From the IMG/VR virus record IMGVR_UViG_3300008624_000584, positions 1 to 44,059 of that record: DNA of 44,059 nucleotides; one strand, given 5' to 3'. Source of the DNA: a virus. A program made the position numbers and the translations under genes. Positions 8,086 to 15,221 of this stretch are shown one piece after another. Position 1 is the first letter of the stretch. Every line of letters begins with the position of its first letter. Below the pieces are notes generated by a model. That model saw only the letters and a list, made by a program, of their open reading frames with translations, did not search any database and had not been told where the DNA came from.

Positions 8086-8114
8086 TTGACATCTTGGTAA
8101 TAATGTATTATAAT
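8086..8114 (+). promoter_or_regulatory. Perfect consensus sigma70 promoter
   Basis: TTGACA at 8086-8091, a 17-base spacer, and TATAAT at 8109-8114. It begins at the base after the methyltransferase stop codon and leads to the small membrane protein at 8158, the cold-shock gene and the two basic proteins. This is one of the strongest promoters in the window by consensus match. Confidence 0.92.
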
Positions 8115-8157
8115 AATAAAGAATTCGCAATAGATTTGCGATAGAAAAGGATATAAA

Positions 8158-8292
8158 ATGGGATATTTTATACTCGGGATTTTAATAGGATGGTTAGTAC
8201 CTAGACCTAAATTAATAGGCAAGGTAGAATCATCTATATGGAGTCCAATTAAAGAAAGAATGCCAGAGAGCATAACTAAGCACTTTGGATAA
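8158..8292 (+). CDS. 44-residue membrane-anchored peptide
   Basis: ATG at 8158 lies 8-13 bases after AAAAGGA and the frame ends at TAA 8290-8292. The N-terminus GYFILGILIGWLVPRP is a short transmembrane helix, followed by a polar, mildly basic tail (KLIGKVESSIWSPIKERMPES). It is the first gene after the consensus promoter. It could be a small membrane effector of early infection. No family recognised. Confidence 0.6.
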   Translation: MGYFILGILIGWLVPRPKLIGKVESSIWSPIKERMPESITKHFG

Positions 8293-8304
8293 AGAAGGAA
8301 GACA

Positions 8305-8550
8305 ATGAATACAGGTAAAATAAAATGGTTCAATCCTACAAAAGGATATGGATTTATCGAAGTCGGCGGCGGTAGTAAGGATGTGTTTTTACATATTTCT
8401 GCATTACAAGAAGCTGGTATCGATACTATTACAGAAGGTGATGAAGTATCTTTTGAAATAGGTGAAAATAGAGGTAAAAGTACCGCTATTAATGTTAAAA
8501 AAGTCGCGAGCGACAGTAATACGCCAGCGGGTAACCCGCATATTGGTTAA
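8305..8550 (+). CDS. Cold-shock domain protein (CspA-like)
   Basis: An 81-residue protein with both RNA-binding motifs of the cold-shock fold: KGYGFIEV (RNP1-like, residues about 13-20) and DVFLHISAL (RNP2-like, residues about 27-35), opening with the classical [14 protein letters not shown]. It binds single-stranded RNA or DNA and melts secondary structure. The C-terminal 12 residues ([13 protein letters not shown]) extend past the usual end of about 67-70 residues and are encoded by two short GC-rich hairpins. The AAGGAAG site precedes ATG 8305. In phages it may help translation of structured messages. Confidence 0.95.
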   Translation: MNTGKIKWFNPTKGYGFIEVGGGSKDVFLHISALQEAGIDTITEGDEVSFEIGENRGKSTAINVKKVASDSNTPAGNPHIG

Positions 8551-8567
8551 ATCATAAGGAGAAAATT

Positions 8568-8750
8568 ATGAGTACTACAACACACGATGAAATTGTAACT
8601 AGTTACGAAACTTATCTTTCAGAGCAGGCAAACTTTGAAAACAAAGGTGTAAAAGCATCAGCGGCCCGTGCTAGGAAAGCACTAGGCGCAATTGGAAAAC
8701 TTTCAAAAGCAAGACGAAAAGAAATCCAAGAAAAGAAAAACAATCTATAG
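8568..8750 (+). CDS. Histone H1-like Hc1-family small basic protein
   Basis: A 60-residue protein: an acidic N-terminal helix (DEIVTSYETYLSE) followed by the Hc1-type segment KGVKASAARARKALGAIGKL and SKARRKEIQEKK. The KGxKAxAxRxRKxL pattern is shared with chlamydial Hc1 and with small phage proteins of the same fold. It should bind nucleic acid non-specifically and may help compact DNA or silence host DNA. ATG 8568 has AAGGAG 8 bases upstream. It is co-transcribed with the cold-shock gene. The family call is from pattern memory, not from a search. Confidence 0.7.
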   Translation: MSTTTHDEIVTSYETYLSEQANFENKGVKASAARARKALGAIGKLSKARRKEIQEKKNNL

Positions 8751-8762
8751 GGAAGAACTACT

Positions 8763-9023
8763 ATGTTTAACCTAGGAGATTGGCCAACTTTAACTGAAAT
8801 ATTTTTTGGCAAAGGTGTTGACCCAGCCAAGTATAAAGGAAGTATGATTCCTAGTTACTTGTCTGGTAAAACAAGTATGACCACAAAGAAGCCAGTTAAA
8901 ACAACGGCAAAAAAGAAGATACGAGTATCATCTAAAGGTAAAATAATTAAGAAGAAGCCTATTACGGAGGTGAAGTCAGCTACTTCTAAAGCCAAAGGAA
9001 AAAAAGCATCAAAAAAAAACTAA
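8763..9023 (+). CDS. Lys-rich basic protein with hydrophobic N-terminal segment
   Basis: An 86-residue protein in two parts. Residues 1-36 are ordinary (FNLGDWPTLTEIFFGKG, then a PSYLSGK segment). Residues 37-86 are a Lys/Thr/Ala/Ser-rich tail (TTKKPVKTTAKKK, KAKGKKASKK), like the histone H1 C-terminal tail. It is probably a DNA- or RNA-binding protein working with the neighbouring Hc1-like protein. ATG 8763 is preceded by GGAAGAA. An internal ATG at 8877 would give only the basic tail. No catalytic domain. Confidence 0.65.
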   Translation: MFNLGDWPTLTEIFFGKGVDPAKYKGSMIPSYLSGKTSMTTKKPVKTTAKKKIRVSSKGKIIKKKPITEVKSATSKAKGKKASKKN

Positions 9024-9098
9024 ACTTAGATGATCTTCCGTTTGAAGGACCACAGCTTTAAGAGATAGCAGAATAGTCAACTGTAATGTATTGACTAC

Positions 9099-9106
9099 GA
9101 TAAATA
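9099..9106 (+). promoter_or_regulatory. Late-type promoter box GATAAATA before tctA-like gene
   Basis: GATAAATA, followed by CC, lies 18 bases before ATG 9125, in the 101-base gap after the basic-protein gene. It matches the NATAAATA late box of T4-like cyanophages. TTGACT at 9091 has no matching -10 hexamer 17 bases downstream, so a sigma70 promoter is not supported here. Nothing else is seen in 9024-9124. Confidence 0.5.
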
Positions 9107-9124
9107 CCATAGAGGGAATACATC

Positions 9125-10564
9125 ATGGACGCAATTCTGACGTTACTCGCAGGAACATTTTACGGATTAATTATAGGACTTATACCAAGTGCTGGAGCCA
9201 CAACAGGTCTCGTAGCACTTTTTGGTTTCATAAGTTACTTTGGTTTCGACCCATACTTGGGCGTAATATTCTGTATGGCAGTAGTTGCCTCAAGCACAAC
9301 GGGTGATACTTATGCAGGAATACTATTAGGTATCCCAGGTGCAAACTCAGCCGCGGCTACAATGGTCGATGGGTATCCTTTAGCACAACAAGGTAGAGCC
9401 ACAGAGGCTTTAACGGCCGCAATCACAACAAGCACAATCAATGGATTATTTTGGGGTACATTAACTTTTGCCCTATTACCTCAATATGTGAAACTTATTA
9501 TGTATTTCGGCATCCCTGAACTATGGGCTTTCATCTTATTAAGTTTAGCCTGTGTAGGATTTGTCAGTAATAGGTTTTGGTTTAGAAGTATCATAGCAAT
9601 TTGTGTGGGTATTTTTGTAGGATTAATAGGCATAAACCCAGAAACAAACATAGACAGATTTACTTTTGGATGGGAATATTTAGAAGATGGCGTACAACTT
9701 ATGCCTTTTGTCGCTGGACTATTTGCTTTTCCTGAAATAGTACAAGGTTGGCGAAGAGGCAACTCAATTGCAACAATAGGTAAAGAAACGCATACGCATC
9801 AGACTTGGGAAGGTATTAAAGCAGTTTGGAAATATAAATGGGATGCTTTACGTGGCGGAGCAATTGGAGCATTTGTAGGATTTTTACCTGGTCTTGGTGG
9901 TGCTATGGGAGATTGGATGAGTTACGGTGCTACAGTAGCAAGTCATCCTGAAGAAGAATTTGGTAAAGGTAACCTAAGAGGTGTTATAGGGCCAGAAGGT
10001 AGTAACAATGCCCAAAAGGCAACTAGTATGATTCCAACAGTATTGTTTGGAATACCTGGAGCAAGTTTTGCCGCAGTACTACTAGCCTTGTTTATGTATT
10101 TGGGTTTCGAATTAGGAACACAAGAATTAGCAAATGATATAAAGTTCTTTGACAGTTTAACATTTGGATTTATGTGGGCGACAGTAATTACTGGTGTAGT
10201 TTGTGTACTATTCAATAAGCAAATTGCAAAAATAACTTATGTTCCTTACATTTATTACTTTCCATTCTTAGTAGCATTTATTATATGGGCTTGTGTTCAA
10301 TACACAGGTGGTTGGCAAGATTATGCTATACTAGGTATTACTACTTGTTTAGGATTGTTTTGTAAAAAATACAAGTTTAGTAGACCTGCAATGTTAATGG
10401 CATTTATACTTGCTACAAAGATAGAAGCATTAACATTACAAATGACAACAATTTATTCAATAGATAAACTAATGACAAGACCGTTGTTCTTAGTGATAAT
10501 GAGTTGTGTAATTATGTTGTTAGTATTCAGCATAGTTAAAAGAAGTAAACTAGAATATGCTTAA
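9125..10564 (+). CDS. tctA: Tripartite tricarboxylate transporter large membrane subunit (TctA)
   Basis: A 479-residue membrane protein with about 10-12 hydrophobic segments and the conserved TctA loops: GLIPSAGATTGLVALF (residues about 18-33), GIPGANSAAATMVDGYPLAQQGRA, FLPGLGGAMGDWMSYG, and GPEGSNNAQKA with a second FGIPGAS. Family proteins are about 500 residues, so this is essentially full length. Together with a periplasmic binder (TctC) and a small four-helix subunit (TctB), TctA takes up carboxylates such as citrate by ion symport. No TctB-like gene is found next to it. The gene is preceded by its own late-type box and followed by the binding-protein gene, so the phage may alter carboxylate uptake in the host inner membrane (inference). 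Confidence 0.93.
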   Translation: MDAILTLLAGTFYGLIIGLIPSAGATTGLVALFGFISYFGFDPYLGVIFCMAVVASSTTGDTYAGILLGIPGANSAAATMVDGYPLAQQGRATEALTAAITTSTINGLFWGTLTFALLPQYVKLIMYFGIPELWAFILLSLACVGFVSNRFWFRSIIAICVGIFVGLIGINPETNIDRFTFGWEYLEDGVQLMPFVAGLFAFPEIVQGWRRGNSIATIGKETHTHQTWEGIKAVWKYKWDALRGGAIGAFVGFLPGLGGAMGDWMSYGATVASHPEEEFGKGNLRGVIGPEGSNNAQKATSMIPTVLFGIPGASFAAVLLALFMYLGFELGTQELANDIKFFDSLTFGFMWATVITGVVCVLFNKQIAKITYVPYIYYFPFLVAFIIWACVQYTGGWQDYAILGITTCLGLFCKKYKFSRPAMLMAFILATKIEALTLQMTTIYSIDKLMTRPLFLVIMSCVIMLLVFSIVKRSKLEYA

Positions 10565-10567
10565 TTT

Positions 10568-10575
10568 AATAAATA
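10568..10575 (+). promoter_or_regulatory. Late-type promoter box AATAAATA before binding-protein gene
   Basis: AATAAATA lies 3 bases after the TctA stop and 25 bases before ATG 10601, with an AAGGAG ribosome-binding site between them. Same spacing class as the boxes at 2522, 9099 and 11814. It would allow separate, higher expression of the binding protein relative to the permease. Confidence 0.45.
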
Positions 10576-10600
10576 CATATACAATTCCAAGGAGACAAGA

Positions 10601-11734
10601 ATGAAGAAAATTCTAATGGTCCTAGTGTTATCACTAGGAATCGCAACATCAGCACTTGCTGAAACATTTACATTTGTTGTTCCACAGAAACCAGGTTCTG
10701 GTACTACTGTGTGGACAGAAATTGTACTTAAAGAACTGGCTAGGTTTATGCCAGAACACACTCTAAAACTTAGAAACTTTCCAGGTGCTAGAGATATACC
10801 GGCAGTTAATGCCTTTCAAAACGAATTAAGATTTGACGATACTATTATTATGGTTTCACATGGTGGTAATGGTGTATCATTCTTACAAGAACAAGTTGAT
10901 TACAACTATGCTGATTGGGAATCAATTGGTATGATGAACTTAAACATCATTGTTGGTAAAAGACTTGATGCAGATTTAGACAATATTATATTTGCATCTA
11001 ATCCAGGTCGTGTTCCAGATGCAATGGCACTAGCTCTATTATTATGTGGACCACTAGATTCCATTGATGCATACACAACTTGTTTTAAATCAAAAGTTAC
11101 TTTCGTTCCAGGTTTTAAAAAGGGCGGCGACAGACGTTTAGCATTTAAACGTGGTGAACTAACTGTTGACAGAGAAAATCCTGCGGCATATAAGAAACAT
11201 ATTGCTCCTAACGAAGAAGCAGAAATTTGGTTCCATCATGGAATTCTACAAGCAGATGGTACACACGCAGATGACCCTAACTATCCAGGTTTACAAATGG
11301 AAATTTTATATGAGCAAAAATGGGGAGAAGCACCATCAGGTCCAATGTATGATGCATATGTACTTGTTAAGTCATTCCGTGATGCTTTACAAAAAGCATT
11401 TTGGGTAAACGCTGGTAATCCAAATGCAGAGTTGTTACAAAAAGCATTGTTAGAAATGTCTAAAGACGAGCAGGCTATCAAAGCCATTCAAAAGAAAGTT
11501 GGCAATTATGAATGGGTTATTGGTGAAGAAGGTAATGCTCGAAGAGATACACTAATGACATTTGTTACAGAAGATGCATTACGTAATTTAGTTAAATTCT
11601 CAAATGAGGCGTTAAACATTCAAGCAGTTTATAAAGAAAGCATTTTAACTCCAGATGCAGTAGACGTTGTTGAAGAAGCTGAACAATCTAAAAGCATCAG
11701 AGGTTGGCTTAAAGACTTTTTTAACTGGCAATAA
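10601..11734 (+). CDS. TctC/Bug-like periplasmic substrate-binding protein
   Basis: A 377-residue exported protein. Residues 1-20 are a signal peptide (KKILMVLVLSLGIATSALA, cleavage after Ala). The mature start ETFTFVVPQKPGSGTTVW is the strand-loop that holds the substrate carboxylate in TctC/Bug proteins, where PGGxxD is usual. The variant PGSGTTVW departs from it. Later, EYKALN-like features are absent, and the protein is longer than the usual 300-330 residues, with an insert around residues 125-200 that includes two Cys (LLCGPL, TCFKSK). The TctA neighbour supports the family. The ligand is probably an organic acid but may be unusual because of the changed loop. Confidence 0.75.
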   Translation: MKKILMVLVLSLGIATSALAETFTFVVPQKPGSGTTVWTEIVLKELARFMPEHTLKLRNFPGARDIPAVNAFQNELRFDDTIIMVSHGGNGVSFLQEQVDYNYADWESIGMMNLNIIVGKRLDADLDNIIFASNPGRVPDAMALALLLCGPLDSIDAYTTCFKSKVTFVPGFKKGGDRRLAFKRGELTVDRENPAAYKKHIAPNEEAEIWFHHGILQADGTHADDPNYPGLQMEILYEQKWGEAPSGPMYDAYVLVKSFRDALQKAFWVNAGNPNAELLQKALLEMSKDEQAIKAIQKKVGNYEWVIGEEGNARRDTLMTFVTEDALRNLVKFSNEALNIQAVYKESILTPDAVDVVEEAEQSKSIRGWLKDFFNWQ

Positions 11735-11751
11735 TTAATATTCTATCTACA

Positions 11752-11778
11752 AAAGGGCAACTCTGGTTGTCCTTTTTT
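11752..11778 (+). terminator. Rho-independent terminator after the transporter genes
   Basis: AAAGGGCAAC (11752-11761), loop TCTG, GTTGTCCTTT (11766-11775) form a 10-base-pair stem with one G-U pair. The T run of six (11773-11778) follows directly. It lies 18 bases after the binding-protein stop. Confidence 0.9.
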
Positions 11779-11813
11779 CATTAAAACTAGTGTTATTATT
11801 TTCGCACATAATC

Positions 11814-11821
11814 CATAAATA
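11814..11821 (+). promoter_or_regulatory. Late-type promoter box CATAAATA
   Basis: CATAAATA followed by GTAGTAG lies 29 bases before ATG 11851, between a terminator and a new exported-protein operon. A transcription start is needed here because of the terminator upstream, which makes this box more credible than a random match. Confidence 0.6.
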
Positions 11822-11850
11822 GTAGTAGTTAATTAAGGAGAAGCATACTA

Positions 11851-12396
11851 ATGAAAGTATTAATACAAGCATTAGTATTTTTTGTTTTTATACTAGGTAC
11901 AGCCGCATATGCTGATCCTATTGTAACTGAAAGTACTAGTAATAGCACAGTAACAACAACCGGAAATACAACAACAACAGTAAAAAGTTCGCCACCTAGT
12001 GCGATTTCGCCTAGTATTAATAGTAATAATAGCGATTTATGTACTGTAGGTATATCAGGTGCAGTTCAAACACAGATACTTGGTATTAGTGGTGGTTCAA
12101 CAGTACGTGACATGAATTGTGAAAGGCTCAAGTTAGCCAAAACAATATATGACATGGGCATGAAGGTAGCCGCAGTTAGTATAATGTGCCAAGACGAAAG
12201 AGTATTTAAAGCCATGGAAATGGCCGGCACTCCTTGTCCGTACTTAGGTAAAATTGGTGAAGAAGCTCAACAAGCATGGGATTCTAACCCTGAATTAAAG
12301 CCTGAAAACACAGAACAGGAGACTAAGAAGAATGACAAACTTGAAGGTGCTATGCAAGGCATTGGTCTTATTGGTTTGCTTATGTTTTTACTCTAG
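11851..12396 (+). CDS. Exported hypothetical protein with C-terminal hydrophobic tail
   Basis: A 181-residue protein. Residues 1-21 are a signal peptide ending AYA-DP. Next is a Ser/Thr-rich, low-complexity stretch (STVTTTGNTTTTVKSSPPS), then a folded part with four cysteines (DLCTVG, MNCERL, IMCQDE, TPCPYL), and a C-terminal hydrophobic segment (GAMQGIGLIGLLMFLL). The SD is AAGGAG. It resembles exported proteins that I associate with T4-like marine phages, but I cannot name a function. The last 65 bases are shared, in another frame, with the start of the next gene. It may act with the next two genes at the envelope or in the particle. Confidence 0.7.
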   Translation: MKVLIQALVFFVFILGTAAYADPIVTESTSNSTVTTTGNTTTTVKSSPPSAISPSINSNNSDLCTVGISGAVQTQILGISGGSTVRDMNCERLKLAKTIYDMGMKVAAVSIMCQDERVFKAMEMAGTPCPYLGKIGEEAQQAWDSNPELKPENTEQETKKNDKLEGAMQGIGLIGLLMFLL

Positions 12397-14575
12397 TTTC
12401 ACACTAGCTGATACAACAACAACAGCCGAAACATTAAATCTAAATGATGGAACAATAACACACCCAAATGGTGGTTGCCCTTCTGGTGACTCGCCTATAA
12501 CTATTGACTCATATAATTGGGGCGTTCAGGCTATTCGTTACGGAGAATGCATAGATACATTTGCAATATCCGTAGCCATTAATAACGCATTAACAGCCTC
12601 AGGTATATCTGTTGATAAAGTACATTATAAATGGCATTGGATTAACGGATGCTTTAACTATCCAGGCAAGTATTGTGATACTAATATCAGCAACAGAGTA
12701 AATCTATCTACTGGTGAAGTTCTAGAAGGTGCCTATGAGGATTATTTTGATACACTAGCCGTCACTGTAGAAATTACAGATGCTAACGGCACTGTTATTA
12801 AAACAGAAACGTGGTCACCCGATAAATGGTATCACTGGCATAACGCAAACACTTACAGTACTAATGAAACAACTGATCTTGGTGGAGCAGTCTGGCAGAT
12901 ACATGAAGGCAACATAGAACTTTATAATCACATAACAACAACAGGAACAATATACACACCCAATCAATTAGGTGATGTTAGGTTTAGAGTTGTAGGTAAT
13001 GATGGCGGTGAATGGAATGGGTATTATGGACCAGTTATATCAAATATGCAAACATGGTTTACGTATAGAACTAATCCTTGTACCGCTTCTGCTTTATATG
13101 ATCCGAGTTGCCCAGGTTATGCGGCCGCCTACGCAACATATGTATACGATACCGCCTGTGCCGCAAGTGCATTGTACGATAGTGGTTGTCCAGGCTATGC
13201 CGCGGCATATTACACACAACAATGTACAGCCGATCCACTATATGATTCGGGTTGTAATGGATATGCGTCAGCATATTATAATCAACAATGTGGGTTAAAT
13301 GCATTATATGATAGTGGATGTACGGGCTATGCTGACGCCTATTTCGCTCAACAGTGTGGCATAAGTGCATTATATAATGAAGGTTGTACAGGTTATGCGG
13401 CCGCTTATTATGCACAACAATGTGGATTAAATGCATTATATGATAGTGGATGTACTGGGTACGCAGAAGCCTACTTCACTCAACAGTGTGAAATAAGTCC
13501 ATTATATAATTCAGGATGTGACGGATATTTTGAGGCTAGTTGTGATGCTGACCCGTTGTATGATTTCTTATGTACTGGATATGATGTAGCATATTTTAAT
13601 CAACAGTGTACATATAATCCACAATATGATGAACAGTGTACAGGTTATATACCACCCGTTGTCACGACAGATATAGATGATATAATTGATGACGGTGCAG
13701 GAACAGGCGATAGTGTTGTTGATAGTGTTATTGAAGCACCAGCATTACCACCAACAGTTATAATAATACCACCTCCACTTGAACCCGAACCAATGCCTGA
13801 ACCTGAACCTGAACCTGAACCAGAACCAACACCTGAGGTAGTGATTGTAGGACCTAATGTTATAGAAACAACACCTGAGGTAGTTGAACCACCTACAATA
13901 ATAGAACAAATAGAACAAGAAATAGAACAAGAAATAGAACAAGAAATAGAAGAACAAATGGAACAAGAATTAATTACAGAAGAAGTGGAAACAGAAACGG
14001 AGGCCGGCACTGAAGAAGTAGTTGAGGAAGAGGTAATAGAGGAAGAAGCAATTGAAGAAGAAGTAATAGAGGAAGAAGTAATAGAGGAAGAAGCAATTGA
14101 AGAAGAAGCAATTGAAGAAGAAGTAATAGAGGACGAAACAGTAGAAGAAGAAGTAGTTGAAGAAGAGGCTCCTGAAGATGAGTCGAAAGAATCAGCAGAG
14201 GACACAAGTACTGAAACAGTTGTAACTAAAACTAAAACTAAAAAACTAACAAAGGCAGAAAAACAAAAGGCTAAAGAAAAGAAAATGAGAGAAATAATTA
14301 CAGAAAAGTTAAAAGAGTTAGCAATTGCAGTAGGAGAAGCACAGTCATTAGAAGACCAGCAGGCCCTACAACAATTAATAGCGGCGTTGATTAATTATGT
14401 GCCAGGATTTAATGCATATGGAAAACTAATGATTCCTGGCGTAGACTTTTATCAACCTGAAGATATATACTTAGATAAAAAGATACCAGAGAACCAACGA
14501 GGTTTGAGAAATGGACTTGCGAGTGAACTCCTTCATAAGAAGATGGTTGACATGCAATATGAAGGAATGGAGTAA
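12332..14575 (+). CDS. Large exported Cys-repeat protein with Pro-Glu and acidic coiled tail
   Basis: A 747-residue protein. Residues about 7-26 form a signal peptide (hydrophobic CKALVLLVCLCFYSSFTLA). Residues 27-248 are a beta-rich domain (DSYNWGVQAIRYGECIDTF, NDGGEWNGYYGP). Residues 250-440 hold nine copies of a Cys repeat of about 22 residues. Then comes a Pro-Glu rod, an acidic low-complexity region (EQEIEQEIE, then EEEVIEEEA blocks), a Lys-rich helix and a C-terminal domain. The start at 12332 overlaps the previous gene by 65 bases. No later in-frame ATG leaves the signal peptide. The AGGAG at about 12315 is 12 bases upstream. Likely a surface or virion-associated protein, perhaps host adhesion. 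Function unknown. Confidence 0.75.
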   Translation: MTNLKVLCKALVLLVCLCFYSSFTLADTTTTAETLNLNDGTITHPNGGCPSGDSPITIDSYNWGVQAIRYGECIDTFAISVAINNALTASGISVDKVHYKWHWINGCFNYPGKYCDTNISNRVNLSTGEVLEGAYEDYFDTLAVTVEITDANGTVIKTETWSPDKWYHWHNANTYSTNETTDLGGAVWQIHEGNIELYNHITTTGTIYTPNQLGDVRFRVVGNDGGEWNGYYGPVISNMQTWFTYRTNPCTASALYDPSCPGYAAAYATYVYDTACAASALYDSGCPGYAAAYYTQQCTADPLYDSGCNGYASAYYNQQCGLNALYDSGCTGYADAYFAQQCGISALYNEGCTGYAAAYYAQQCGLNALYDSGCTGYAEAYFTQQCEISPLYNSGCDGYFEASCDADPLYDFLCTGYDVAYFNQQCTYNPQYDEQCTGYIPPVVTTDIDDIIDDGAGTGDSVVDSVIEAPALPPTVIIIPPPLEPEPMPEPEPEPEPEPTPEVVIVGPNVIETTPEVVEPPTIIEQIEQEIEQEIEQEIEEQMEQELITEEVETETEAGTEEVVEEEVIEEEAIEEEVIEEEVIEEEAIEEEAIEEEVIEDETVEEEVVEEEAPEDESKESAEDTSTETVVTKTKTKKLTKAEKQKAKEKKMREIITEKLKELAIAVGEAQSLEDQQALQQLIAALINYVPGFNAYGKLMIPGVDFYQPEDIYLDKKIPENQRGLRNGLASELLHKKMVDMQYEGME
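13079..13652 (+). repeat. Nine tandem copies of a ~66-base coding repeat (Cys-Leu-Tyr-Asp-Gly-Tyr repeat)
   Basis: Inside the 12332 gene, residues 250-440 repeat the pattern C-x4-LYDSGC-x-GYAxAYxxQQ with a period of 22 residues. The first copy is 26 residues, the seventh is shortened to 18, and the last is partial. Two cysteines per unit, spaced 10 apart, could form one disulfide per repeat in an exported protein. Copies four and six are nearly the same (GLNALYDSGCTGYA), which points to recent duplication. Confidence 0.9.
13778..14190 (+). repeat. Low-complexity Pro-Glu and Glu-Ile coding repeats
   Basis: Inside the 12332 gene. A (Glu-Pro)n run at about 13780-13835, then EQEI units at about 13900-13965, then blocks of EEEVIEEEAIEEE at about 14010-14170. 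The DNA is made of short direct repeats (gaagaagtaata, gaagaagcaatt), so copy number may change by slippage. The protein stretch would be an extended acidic rod. Confidence 0.85.
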
Positions 14576-14580
14576 AACAC

Positions 14581-15090
14581 ATGAGTGAAAAAACAACACT
14601 AGAAGTAGGCGGGTTAAAGTTTACAGGTGGTAAATTATTTTTAGTTCTAACAGTGTTAAGTGCATTAGGTGGTGCGGCTTGGGGAGGCTTTGAGTTCTAT
14701 AATGACTATAGAATGATGAAAGCCAAAATAGAAAGATATGTAGCACCTGACCTAAGTGGAATTAGATCCGAACTAGCAGTAGTTAATACTAAGTTAGACG
14801 AAGCACTAGAGTATTCAAAGGATATTAAGAACGGATTACGTGATGATATTGTTAGATTAGAGAGAATAGTTGACCAAGTTGAAGATGATGTTAATGATAT
14901 TGACGAAGATGTACGTGAACTATTAACATTAGCTGACCAACGTTTTGAAAACAAACGTGACCAGTTATTAACAGATTACGAACAAAAAGCAGATAGTCTA
15001 AGAACTAGCACCGATCTTAAACTTACAGATCTTGAAGAAAGACTCAATAAAAGATTACAAAGAGCATTAGATAACCCACTTGCACAATAA
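14581..15090 (+). CDS. Membrane-anchored coiled-coil protein
   Basis: A 169-residue protein. Residues about 17-38 form one transmembrane helix with small residues (LFLVLTVLSALGGAAWGGFEF). The remaining 130 residues are almost wholly predicted coiled coil (VRLERIVDQVEDDVNDIDEDVRELL, then DLEERLNKRLQRALD). The topology suggests an N-terminal anchor with a long rod. It starts 5 bases after the large Cys-repeat gene and ends just before a strong hairpin, so the three genes 11851-15090 form one operon. The operon setting would suit an envelope-spanning or lysis-related role, but there is no motif to prove it. Confidence 0.75.
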   Translation: MSEKTTLEVGGLKFTGGKLFLVLTVLSALGGAAWGGFEFYNDYRMMKAKIERYVAPDLSGIRSELAVVNTKLDEALEYSKDIKNGLRDDIVRLERIVDQVEDDVNDIDEDVRELLTLADQRFENKRDQLLTDYEQKADSLRTSTDLKLTDLEERLNKRLQRALDNPLAQ

Positions 15091-15100
15091 TTGATAATTG

Positions 15101-15130
15101 CAACACCCCCCAAATCGGGGTGTTGTTGTT
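15101..15130 (+). terminator. Intrinsic terminator hairpin
   Basis: CAACACCCC (15101-15109), loop CCAAATC, GGGGTGTTG (15117-15125): a perfect nine-base-pair stem beginning 10 bases after the stop at 15090. The following tract TTGTT is T-rich but interrupted by G, so it is a good hairpin with an imperfect U-run. Confidence 0.8.
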
Positions 15131-15133
15131 GTC

Positions 15134-15141
15134 GATAAATA
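15134..15141 (+). promoter_or_regulatory. Possible late-type box GATAAATA
   Basis: GATAAATA sits between the terminator and the sigma70 promoter at 15174, 80 bases before the next ATG. If used, the glycosyltransferase operon would be transcribed both early and late. The distance to the gene is longer than for the other boxes, so confidence is low. Confidence 0.35.
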
Positions 15142-15173
15142 TAGTTATAACGAGACAAAACCCGCACAATCAC

Positions 15174-15202
15174 TTGACATTTCAGTCAACTTAATGTATT
15201 AT
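15174..15202 (+). promoter_or_regulatory. Sigma70-type promoter for the 15222-23270 operon
   Basis: TTGACA at 15174-15179, a 17-base spacer, TATTAT at 15197-15202. The first ATG is at 15222 with AAAGGAA before it, giving a very short leader. No other promoter of this quality is seen until 23290, so it may drive eleven genes. Confidence 0.85.
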
Positions 15203-15221
15203 ATGATAAAGGAAATAGTTT

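Noticed and set aside
11166-11194. TTGACA-17-TATAAG inside the TctC-like gene
   Set aside because: It is in the middle of a gene with no start near enough downstream. The -10 box is also poorer than in the other promoters, so it is most likely chance.
13079-13652. CRISPR-like regular repeats of about 66 bases
   Set aside because: The repeats encode an in-frame Cys-rich protein repeat, with diverged copies and no spacer pattern. They are not a CRISPR array.
13645-14205. Long open frame on the minus strand opposite the acidic tail (Ser-rich)
   Set aside because: It is the mirror of the GAA/GAG-rich repeats, which read as Ser/Ile codons in reverse. It has no ribosome-binding site and no composition like other genes.
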